Below, piece after piece: positions 26,683 through 34,247 of a stretch of 64,000 nucleotides of DNA (its first letter is position 1; the number at the start of each line of letters is the position of its first letter). The notes below the pieces were generated by a model. That model did not search any database and was not told the DNA's origin. It was given only the letters and a program-made list of their open reading frames with translations. A program made the translations under genes and the position numbers. Source of the DNA: DAOTXS01 sp034435055 (lineage in GTDB: Bacteria > Chloroflexota > Anaerolineae > UBA4142); NCBI GenBank assembly GCA_034435055.1, contig DAOTXS010000087.1:131703-195702 (forward strand), written 5' to 3'.

Positions 26683-27791
26683 CCCAGTCTAATGTTGCTC
26701 GCCAAATGATTCCGATTTCCAAACCATCGATTGGTGTCGAAGAAAAAGAAGCCGTGCTGCGAGTTCTCGATTCCGGAATGCTCGCGCAAGGACCGCGCGT
26801 CGCCGAACTTGAACGCGCGTTTGCCGAATTCATCGGTGTTAAACACGCGATTGCAACGGTGAACGGGACGACTGCCTTGCACGCCGCGTTGCTCGCGCAC
26901 GGCATCGGCGCCGGCGACGAGGTCATTACGGTTCCGTTTACATTTATCGCGTCGGTCAATTCAATTTTGTACGCCGGCGCGCGACCGGTCTTTGTGGATG
27001 TTGATGAGACATTCAATATGGATCCATCGCAAATTGAGCGGGCGATTACGCTGCACACCAAAGCGATTATGCCGATTCATCTTTACGGGCAATCGGCGGA
27101 TCTTGGTAGGATTGGTGAAATTACGCGGCGGCATAATTTGGCGCTGATCGAAGATGCGTGTCAGGCGCATGGCGCAACTTTTGAAGGCAAACACGTTGGA
27201 ACGTTTGGCACCGGTTGTTTTTCGTTTTACGCAACGAAGAATATGGCGACCGGCGAAGGTGGCATGATCACGACGAACGATGATCGAATTGCGGATTCGG
27301 CGCGCTTGTTTATCGCGCACGGAATGCGGGTGCGTTATTATCACGAACAACTTGGTTACAATTATCGCATGACTGACATCGCCGCCGCCATCGGCACTGA
27401 GCAGTTGAAGAAATTGCCGGCGGCGAACGCGCGCCGTGCAGAGACTGCCGAGTTCTATACGCGTCGTCTATCCCAAGTGCCCGGCTTGATTGCGCCAACG
27501 GTCGCGCCAAATCGGACGCACGTTTGGCATCAATACACGATTCGCGTGACGCCAAAATTTTATCTGGGTCGGGATCAAGTCATCGAAAAGTTGCGTGAAG
27601 CGGGAATCGGTACAGGGATTTATTATCCAGTGCCAGTGCATCAACAACAATCGATGCGTGGGATTATTCCCGATGGTTTAGTGTTTCCGTGTAGTGAACA
27701 ACTTGCGCGCGAGGTGATCTCGTTGCCCGTGCATCCGAATGTGAGCGACGAGCAACGTGAATATATTGTGCAGACGATTGAGAACTTGTGA
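26679..27791 (+). CDS. DegT/DnrJ/EryC1-family PLP aminotransferase (WlbC/WbpE-like)
   Basis: A 370-residue sugar aminotransferase. The start ATG at 26679 overlaps the upstream stop. The N-terminal IPISKPSIG and GMLAQGPRV are typical. NGTTALHAAL binds the cofactor phosphate, EDACQAHGA contains Asp159, and FYATKNMATGEGG contains the PLP lysine Lys187. With the two preceding genes it makes UDP-GlcNAc3NAcA, which the 2-epimerase at the window start could convert to the manno form. A strong terminator follows directly. Confidence 0.88.
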   Translation: MTQSNVARQMIPISKPSIGVEEKEAVLRVLDSGMLAQGPRVAELERAFAEFIGVKHAIATVNGTTALHAALLAHGIGAGDEVITVPFTFIASVNSILYAGARPVFVDVDETFNMDPSQIERAITLHTKAIMPIHLYGQSADLGRIGEITRRHNLALIEDACQAHGATFEGKHVGTFGTGCFSFYATKNMATGEGGMITTNDDRIADSARLFIAHGMRVRYYHEQLGYNYRMTDIAAAIGTEQLKKLPAANARRAETAEFYTRRLSQVPGLIAPTVAPNRTHVWHQYTIRVTPKFYLGRDQVIEKLREAGIGTGIYYPVPVHQQQSMRGIIPDGLVFPCSEQLAREVISLPVHPNVSDEQREYIVQTIENL

Positions 27792-27812
27792 GTGTGCAGA
27801 TAATAAAAAAGC

Positions 27813-27847
27813 AAAAACAGTCCGATGGTAACTCGGACTGTTTTTGT
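27813..27847. terminator. Strong bidirectional terminator
   Basis: A perfect 14-bp inverted repeat, CAAAAACAGTCCGA (27813-27826) and TCGGACTGTTTTTG (27834-27847), with a 7-base loop. The T run on each strand fits termination in both directions between the convergent aminotransferase and glycosidase genes. Confidence 0.9.
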
Positions 27848-27859
27848 TCTGTGAGTTGT

Positions 27860-29875
27860 TTATTGTTTGATTGCCTTGATGGCGAAATCCTTTTGCAGAT
27901 TGGTGATAGCCACACTCAAAGAGCCGTTGGCGACAATCGTACCCAGCGATGTCGATGCACCGGTATGTGGATTGAACAAACTAACGGAATAACTTCCGTT
28001 GACGCCGGGAATGGTCACCGTCACGGAAAAGGTCGAAGGAGTCGTGGGCGAATTGTACCACGTGTACTCGCGATTCTGCACCCACGCCAGCACCATACTA
28101 TTCCCACGCATCGCATACACCCGCGCCCGCGAATCGCTTGCGGTCACAACCGCCCCGCTGTAATTCTGCGGCTTGTCTGCATTCGTCATCAGATAGACAA
28201 AGTTCTGCCCCGCATAATCCACACCGCTAAAGAACTGCGCGGTGATTTTACGGTCAGCATAGCGCGCGGTTGTCGTCGCCGCGTCTTCTTGGTCCCAATA
28301 CCAATCCAGCGGACTTGTTCCAATTGGACTAAACAATCCTGCCCACACAGAGTTGTGCAAGAAACGCAAACGTCCCTCGCCGCTTTGCGCCTTTGGGTTG
28401 ACCTCGTTCCACACGCTTGTGCCCACGTCGATTTCGCCAAAGACGAACGGCTTTTGTGCACCGCTCCACGCCGAACCATCGCCCAAGCCCGCATAGCACA
28501 GCCCACGCCCGCCCACACACCACGCGGTTTGGTAAACCATATGCGCTTCGTCGCGGTATAATGCTGGGTCAATGAACGCCATCATGTAATTGTGAATGTT
28601 GCCGAGGTCGAACAGTTGCGACCAGAATGCCGGCGAGTATGCCATACTCCCTTGCGAGGTAGTCAACAAGTGATCGTAAGGATCGGTTTGTCGGCGGTAC
28701 GCATTGAACGTCGTGTAAAAGTTCCACGTACTACTCCCGATAGGAACATGTCCGTGTTCGTTCCACGTTTCCCACGCCAATACCGCCGTGCTATACCCCC
28801 ACCGCGCCACCTGATAGCGAAAGTTTCTTTTCCACGCCGCGATGTAACGCGGGTCAGTGAAATCAACCAAACCGCGATTCCACGGCTCATTGATGGTCGA
28901 GTACTCCCAAATCCAGAACGGGTCGCCGCGCGAACAGAGTTGCAAATAGACCCCGTTCCGTTCCGCTGCTTCGATAATGTAATCGAGTTCTCTCGCACCC
29001 CGCTGATTGATTTGTGTGCCTTTTGGCAAAGCATCGATGTTTACGCCGCGGTCAACCGGGTTGTAATCGTCGGGATAGGTGTAGCCGTCGAAATGCCCTT
29101 CGACTGTGAGTGCCCAGCCATCGTCTTGCGTCCACACGCGCGTCAGATTAATGCCGTTCGCGCCAAACGCATTGAACGCCTGCTCATAGTCCAGCGTGCG
29201 ATACCCGCAACATTTCCACCACTGCCGCCCCGAACCAATAGGGACAAAGCTTTCGCCATTATCAAATTCGAGAAAGCGACTATCGCGCGGCGAAACCCTG
29301 ACAAAGCCGCGTGCATTTCTCGCCTGCACCGTGAACGACAGCTCGCCACTGGCTGGATAACGACTCGTACCCGTCTTGTCCTGCAGCGTGATATGGTAAC
29401 GATACGTCCCTACTTCGGTTGGTGCAAAGCGGACCCGCCAATCATAACGGTTCACCGGCGTCATGATTTCTGTGACGGATCCGCTGCGGTTGTACTCTTG
29501 ATAGTAAAACGCCGGTATGATGATGGTTTTGCCGGAAGGCGAGGTGAAATAGGCATCGATCGTTATTCCTTCCGAATCATCGCTGTAGGGATAGTATGGT
29601 TTGAACGAAGTTGTGGCGAAGGTGCGGGACAAGCTCATCACGATTTCGTATTTAGCATATCGTCCCACGCTTGCAGGGGCGGACAAACTAGTAACTTGTG
29701 TCGAAGATGATGGGGGTAAGATGGATGTGTTTTGTTTGACTAAGGGTAAAAACAGTGAGGCGTTTGCGTTGGGTGTGCGTGGTGTCGGTGTACCGGGGTC
29801 AGAAAAGACCGGCTGTGTTGGGTATAGGATGATCAGCAAACTACTGAAAACTAGTGTCACCAAAATCGATCGCAT
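27860..29875 (-). CDS. Secreted clan GH-A-like glycoside hydrolase with N-terminal beta-domain
   Basis: A 671-residue exported protein. A signal peptide (about 1-25) and a Pro/Thr stretch precede LFLPLVKQN (41-49). A beta-sandwich at about 60-180 resembles DUF5060. The TIM-barrel region follows from about residue 190, with WETWNEHGH, where Glu373 is the likely acid/base, and FVFGEIDVG, where Glu481 is the likely nucleophile. The spacing fits clan GH-A (GH5/39/140-like). A C-terminal beta-domain ends the protein. It probably cleaves or remodels a polysaccharide outside the cell. With the next gene upstream it is one of only two genes on the minus strand. Confidence 0.8.
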   Translation of the reverse strand: MRSILVTLVFSSLLIILYPTQPVFSDPGTPTPRTPNANASLFLPLVKQNTSILPPSSSTQVTSLSAPASVGRYAKYEIVMSLSRTFATTSFKPYYPYSDDSEGITIDAYFTSPSGKTIIIPAFYYQEYNRSGSVTEIMTPVNRYDWRVRFAPTEVGTYRYHITLQDKTGTSRYPASGELSFTVQARNARGFVRVSPRDSRFLEFDNGESFVPIGSGRQWWKCCGYRTLDYEQAFNAFGANGINLTRVWTQDDGWALTVEGHFDGYTYPDDYNPVDRGVNIDALPKGTQINQRGARELDYIIEAAERNGVYLQLCSRGDPFWIWEYSTINEPWNRGLVDFTDPRYIAAWKRNFRYQVARWGYSTAVLAWETWNEHGHVPIGSSTWNFYTTFNAYRRQTDPYDHLLTTSQGSMAYSPAFWSQLFDLGNIHNYMMAFIDPALYRDEAHMVYQTAWCVGGRGLCYAGLGDGSAWSGAQKPFVFGEIDVGTSVWNEVNPKAQSGEGRLRFLHNSVWAGLFSPIGTSPLDWYWDQEDAATTTARYADRKITAQFFSGVDYAGQNFVYLMTNADKPQNYSGAVVTASDSRARVYAMRGNSMVLAWVQNREYTWYNSPTTPSTFSVTVTIPGVNGSYSVSLFNPHTGASTSLGTIVANGSLSVAITNLQKDFAIKAIKQ

Positions 29876-29931
29876 ATTGAATCACCTTGGGTATAAGATT
29901 TCCAAAGCACGCAGGTCGAGTAAGCGGATAC

Positions 29932-31386
29932 TCAATTGCCCCACTGTACGACTAGCGTCGGGCGACCAACGGCATTCCAATCGTCGGTATCCGACGAAAC
30001 GAAATACTTGCCGCTGTGATAATTATCATCTGCCGAATACAAAACCAGCCGCAAAGGTTGCCCGCCAGAGTAGGCCTGTGCCACCGCACCGCTCACATCC
30101 CAAGTGCGTGGCACGCCGGGCCAGCCGGGAAAATTTACGATTGGATCGACCCAAGCGCGGCTAACATTCTCCCAAGCAAGCGGCGCATTGTTCCAGTTCA
30201 AAGTGTTTTCGCTCCACGCATCGTTGACGGTCAGGACTTGAATGAGTGACGGCTGTGCTTGGCCTGAGCCACCGGAATTGCCGAACTGATAAAGTGTCAA
30301 GGTAGCCGAGACAACTTTTTTGCCGGTTGGAATCGCATTCAAAGGAAATGTAACATAGTACTTTGAAAAGCAGGGCCAGTCGGCGACGTCGGATTGATTC
30401 TGAATATTAAAGTCAGGATTGCCGGCGTAATTGGCTTCTCCCCATTGCGTCCAATAATCCAACCCATCGCCACAGGTTGCCCCGCCACCCACTGCGGCAT
30501 CGCTGACCGTTGCGCCATTCAAACCCTGACGGATAGTAACTGTTCCAAGCGATGTGGTGGGTGGCGTGTACGTCGGTAAGCCAAAAACAACTTGTCCCCA
30601 TGTTGAAGGTGCAAGCGATGAACTATTCTCGGGCCAAACTTTGTCTGCAATGAGAGTGCCGGTGGAATCATCGCGATCGTGCAGGGTTACCGCCATTCCC
30701 CAGATCGATTGCAACGTCGGCGGACTGGCGACGCCCAGACTGGTAAATGGAATTTGGAAGGTAACCACCCAACCGCGATCATCGACATTATCATTCGGGG
30801 CACTCCCGCGCCAGCCCGTCGATGTGGTGAAAGGGATCGCGGCGGTTGTCCAGCCGCTACCATTGCCGCGATAAGCTGCTTGGTAATTTGTTCGCGGTTC
30901 CCACCAATTCAATTGGGCTTTGAAACGATAGGCGCTTGTGCTCGGCGTACTGCCGCTATTCCCAGTTGTGTTCAAATAAAGAGTGACTGCATCCCAGCTA
31001 TCGAAATCGGTAGCGGAGGGAGTTGTGTCGTACCAGAGCCGCTTGTCGAATACGGTCACATTCACGTATAGTTCAGAATTGGTATAACCCACTCGCACGT
31101 CGGCATAATTTTCGGTTTGAGTGATGCGCCCGAACCAGAAGATAGCCGTTTGAGAAAATATCACGCTTGCAAAATGCGGTGCGTTGACCCGGCGGGCAGT
31201 AGGTGCCAGCGATGTCTGCGATTGGCCAGTGATGAGCGGTAAAAAGATTTGCGATGGGGCACTGGGCGCTTGGATTGCCGCGTGGGCAATTGCTTCGCGG
31301 CGCGGCTTGACTGGGTTAGGGTAGAAAACTAGCACCAACACAACCGCGCCAATTAAAATCGTGAAGCGAATTATCAATCGATGCAT
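29932..31386 (-). CDS. Secreted protein with CBM9-like and DNRLRE domains
   Basis: A 484-residue exported protein with a signal or anchor (about residues 7-22) and QIFLPLITG (46-54). Residues about 70-270 resemble a CBM9-like family-1 carbohydrate-binding module (DFDSWDAVTLYLN, GWVVTFQIPF, WGMAVTLHDRDD). Residues about 285-480 resemble a DNRLRE domain (YVTFPLNAIPTGKKV, NDAWSENTLNWNNAP, FVSSDTDDWNAVGRPTLVV), a beta-sandwich found in surface proteins. No catalytic motif is seen. It precedes the glycosidase by 56 bp on the same strand and is probably its binding partner or a wall component. Confidence 0.7.
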   Translation of the reverse strand: MHRLIIRFTILIGAVVLVLVFYPNPVKPRREAIAHAAIQAPSAPSQIFLPLITGQSQTSLAPTARRVNAPHFASVIFSQTAIFWFGRITQTENYADVRVGYTNSELYVNVTVFDKRLWYDTTPSATDFDSWDAVTLYLNTTGNSGSTPSTSAYRFKAQLNWWEPRTNYQAAYRGNGSGWTTAAIPFTTSTGWRGSAPNDNVDDRGWVVTFQIPFTSLGVASPPTLQSIWGMAVTLHDRDDSTGTLIADKVWPENSSSLAPSTWGQVVFGLPTYTPPTTSLGTVTIRQGLNGATVSDAAVGGGATCGDGLDYWTQWGEANYAGNPDFNIQNQSDVADWPCFSKYYVTFPLNAIPTGKKVVSATLTLYQFGNSGGSGQAQPSLIQVLTVNDAWSENTLNWNNAPLAWENVSRAWVDPIVNFPGWPGVPRTWDVSGAVAQAYSGGQPLRLVLYSADDNYHSGKYFVSSDTDDWNAVGRPTLVVQWGN

Positions 31387-31986
31387 CTAGTCATCCTAAA
31401 ACAGTAGAACCGCCCAATGTTATTGGAATGGCAAAGGTCGAGTCGATGGCGTGGAACGAAAGAATTCATCACGCTGAATAACCAAGGTCTGGCGAGTTCG
31501 GAGCGGGCAAAAGTGCAAGGGGATGTTGGGGAAAGCCAGCGCTATAAAAACAAATGAGCAATCCTTTGGCTTCTTCGCACTGAAGGATTCCTCGAAACCT
31601 ATTATCATATTCCGCGCGCGATTAGACAATAGTACTACTAACCTAGTGCCGCAATATGAAAGTTGCATACCAGTCCTGCTGGGAATGGCAGGCATCTATG
31701 TATTCAAGTATAAATTGCGCACGTTCATGTTGATGCACGACCCATGAAACCACAAATGCTTGCCATTGGGTTTGCTGAATTCAACGCAATATTTGTTTAC
31801 GAGAATACAAGATTGATCAAACTAACTTGACCGTATTTTCCCCTTCTGTTACAATGCCGGCAACTCTTTATAGAATCACTTTTTTTGTGTATTCTGCCAG
31901 CGCACGCCTGCCGGTTTTCAAAAGCTTCTGGCAAGTGCACGCTGACCGGAGCGGCGGAGCACGCCCGGCATATTCTGCGACTTGTC
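31387..31986. other. About 600-bp divergent intergenic region
   Basis: It separates the minus-strand secreted genes from the plus-strand assembly operon. It contains a good promoter for the + strand at 31827-31855. No convincing gene is present: short open frames on both strands lack ribosome sites and recognisable sequence. Its base composition is visibly AT-richer than the flanking operon. Confidence 0.5.
31827..31855 (+). promoter_or_regulatory. Sigma70-type promoter of the assembly operon
   Basis: TTGACC (31827-31832) and TACAAT (31850-31855) are separated by exactly 17 bases, each box matching consensus at five of six positions. It is the best promoter seen in the window and lies upstream of the hexapeptide transferase/GT2/sugar-transferase operon. 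Confidence 0.6.
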
Positions 31987-32721
31987 ATGCTCAAGGACCT
32001 GGATGGGCAACACGTGAATGCCATTTCTTCCGAATCAACCGTTGCGGTAAATGCCCGGTTAGGCAATTTTGTCTCGATTCATCCCAAGGTTCGCGTGAGT
32101 GAGGATTGTGTGGTGATGGATGGCGCGATCCTGGGACGATTGCCGATGGCGAATCGGACGGTAACCCGCGCCGTACCGCGCGAATACTCTGAACTATTCA
32201 TCGGCGCTGGGACGATTATCGGTTGCAATTCGGTGATCTACACCGGCAGTCGAATCGGCAACGCGGTGTTGATCAACGACCTCACGTCGATTCGCGAAGG
32301 TTGCGTGATCGATGATGAAGTGGTGATCGGACGCGGTGTGATGATTTTGTACAACGTCAAAATCGGCGCGCGCAGTCGGATTCAAGATCAAGCGCACATC
32401 GTCGGCGAGATGGTCATCGAAGAAGATGTGTTCATCGGCATGGCGGTGGCGACGACGAACGACAACGATGTCTATCTCACGCGATTCGGTTTGGCAAAAG
32501 TGGAACTCAAGCCGCCGATGATACGCCGGCTTGCGGTCGTCGGTGCGGGCGCGACGATTCTCCCCGGCGTCGAGATCGGTGAAGGCGCGGTGGTTGCGGC
32601 GGGCGCGGTGGTCACGCACAATGTCCCGGCGTGGACGATTGTTGCCGGCGTGCCGGCGCGACATTTGCGAGACATTCCGCCGCCCTTGCGCCGGCAAATC
32701 GAGGCGCGAGGAAAATCTTAA
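31987..32721 (+). CDS. Hexapeptide-repeat (LbH) acyltransferase
   Basis: About 244 residues from the ATG at 31987. An in-frame TTG at 31885 would add 34 residues of non-helix sequence. No strong ribosome site decides the start. Hexapeptide turns run through most of the protein (ARLGNFVSIHPKVRVSEDCVV, ELFIGAGTIIGCNSVIYTGSRIG, VIGRGVMILYNVKIGARSRI) and the end has the usual IVAGVPARHL. It probably acylates a nucleotide sugar or lipid-linked intermediate. TAATG overlap with the next gene. Confidence 0.75.
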   Translation: MLKDLDGQHVNAISSESTVAVNARLGNFVSIHPKVRVSEDCVVMDGAILGRLPMANRTVTRAVPREYSELFIGAGTIIGCNSVIYTGSRIGNAVLINDLTSIREGCVIDDEVVIGRGVMILYNVKIGARSRIQDQAHIVGEMVIEEDVFIGMAVATTNDNDVYLTRFGLAKVELKPPMIRRLAVVGAGATILPGVEIGEGAVVAAGAVVTHNVPAWTIVAGVPARHLRDIPPPLRRQIEARGKS

Positions 32722-33659
32722 TGGCGCTCATTTCCGTCGTCGTGCCGGTGTATTTCAACGAACAAAGTTTGCCGCCTTTGTTACAGCGACTCGGTGCCGT
32801 TGCCGCGCAACATGGGGATGACGAGTTCGAGTTCATCTTCGTCGATGATGGTTCGGGCGATAACTCATTTGCCGTGATGCAAGAATTGGCGCGCCAAGAT
32901 CCGCGCGTGCGCGCGATGCGCTTGTCCCGCAACTTTGGCTCGAACGCGGCGATTCTCGCGGGGCTGTCGCGCGCGCGCGGCGATTGCGCCACATTCATCG
33001 CCGCCGATTTGCAAGACCCGCCGGAAAGTTTGCCGGCGATGATCGCCGCGTGGAAGAACGACGCCCAAGTGGTGTTGGCGGTGCGGCGTGATCGTCGCGG
33101 CGATCCACTGCTCACCCGTATGTTTGCCGCGCTGTTTAATCGGCTGTTCAAGTCGCTCGTCTTTAGCGATATGTCGCCGCACGGCATCGGTTTCTTTTTG
33201 ATCGACCGCAAAGTGATCGATGTGTTGATTCGCTGTGATGAAAAAAACAGTCACATTATGGCGCTCATCTTGTGGACTGGCTTTCGACGCGCGGTGGTGG
33301 AATATGATCGCGCGGAACGCGAGCACGGCAAGTCGCGGTGGACGTTGAGCAAAAAGATCAAATACTTTATCGATGCGTTTGCCGCGTTTTCGTATTTGCC
33401 ATTGCGCGTTTCATCGGTCTTGGGATTTGCGCTGTCGCTCGCCGGGATGGTGTATGCTGTGATCGTCCTGGCGGAACGATTGATGGGCAATATCCCGGTG
33501 CAGGGTTTTGCGGCGTTGATGGTCGTGGTGCTGTTGACGTCCGGCGTGCAGTTGTTGATCCTGGGAATTCTTGGCGAATATTTGTGGCGCAATCTGGACG
33601 CCACGCGCAAACGACCGCCGTTTATCATCGCGGACGATACGGCACATGGACGCCGCTAA
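32721..33659 (+). CDS. GT2 polyprenyl-phosphate glycosyltransferase (GtrB/DPM1-like)
   Basis: A 312-residue GT2 enzyme. The nucleotide-binding start is SVVVPVYFNEQ, the catalytic loop is AADLQDPPESLP (residues 95-106), and RLSRNFGSNAAI is typical of dolichol/undecaprenyl-phosphate hexose synthases. Two C-terminal membrane spans (about 235-260 and 270-295) match the GtrB architecture. It loads a sugar onto undecaprenyl phosphate at the inner face, which GT39-type enzymes elsewhere in the locus could use on the outer face. It overlaps the next gene by 14 bp. Confidence 0.85.
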   Translation: MALISVVVPVYFNEQSLPPLLQRLGAVAAQHGDDEFEFIFVDDGSGDNSFAVMQELARQDPRVRAMRLSRNFGSNAAILAGLSRARGDCATFIAADLQDPPESLPAMIAAWKNDAQVVLAVRRDRRGDPLLTRMFAALFNRLFKSLVFSDMSPHGIGFFLIDRKVIDVLIRCDEKNSHIMALILWTGFRRAVVEYDRAEREHGKSRWTLSKKIKYFIDAFAAFSYLPLRVSSVLGFALSLAGMVYAVIVLAERLMGNIPVQGFAALMVVVLLTSGVQLLILGILGEYLWRNLDATRKRPPFIIADDTAHGRR

Positions 33660-34239
33660 ACGGATTTGCGATCTGACGTTCGCGTTGCTGGGTCTGATTT
33701 TCCTCCTGCCGCTGTTTGGTTTGATTGCGATTGCCATCAAACTCGATTCGCCGGGTGCGATTTTTTTTCGCGGCAAGCGCGTGGGCAAAGACGGCGTAAT
33801 CTTCTCCATCTACAAATTTCGAACGATGATTGCGGACGCCGCCCAGCGCGGGCCCGGCATCACGACCGGCGACGATTGGCGGATTACACGCGTGGGCAAA
33901 TTTCTGCGTCGCACCAAGTTAGACGAATTGCCGCAATTGCTCAATGTGGTCAAAGGTGAAATGAGTTTGGTGGGTCCGCGTCCCGAAGACCCCGCGTACG
34001 TGGCGCGTTATTCGCCGACGGAACGCCGGGTGTTATCCGTGTTGCCTGGCATCACCAGCGCGGCGTCGCTGGCGTTTCGCAACGAAGAGCGTTTATTGCA
34101 GGGGCGCGATTGGGAAGTGTATTATTTGGAAACGGTGATGCCGCACAAACTTGCTATCGAGTTAGAGTACCTTGCCCGGCGAAATTTGTGGACTGACCTA
34201 GGAATTATTCTAAAAACGCTGTTGGCTTTGTGGCGTTGA
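33646..34239 (+). CDS. Initiating undecaprenyl-phosphate sugar-phosphate transferase (PglC-like)
   Basis: A 197-residue bacterial sugar transferase of the small monotopic phosphoglycosyltransferase type. One N-terminal hydrophobic helix (residues 10-31) is followed by KFRTM, the catalytic Asp-Glu pair in KLDELPQLLNVVKGEMSLVG (D93/E94) and PRPE (111-114). It transfers a sugar phosphate from an NDP-sugar to undecaprenyl phosphate and so starts repeat-unit assembly. The length matches PglC rather than the longer WbaP type. It lies directly before the 4,6-dehydratase that could make its substrate. Confidence 0.9.
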   Translation: MDAAKRICDLTFALLGLIFLLPLFGLIAIAIKLDSPGAIFFRGKRVGKDGVIFSIYKFRTMIADAAQRGPGITTGDDWRITRVGKFLRRTKLDELPQLLNVVKGEMSLVGPRPEDPAYVARYSPTERRVLSVLPGITSAASLAFRNEERLLQGRDWEVYYLETVMPHKLAIELEYLARRNLWTDLGIILKTLLALWR

Positions 34240-34247
34240 GGATGACG

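Noticed and set aside
28592..29710. 372-codon open frame on the plus strand inside the glycosidase gene
   Set aside because: The minus-strand product has a signal peptide and GH-A catalytic motifs, while the plus-strand translation is Arg/Val-rich with no domain.
31420..31747. Short open frames on both strands in the divergent intergenic region
   Set aside because: They overlap each other on opposite strands, have no ribosome sites and show no domain or hydrophobic pattern.
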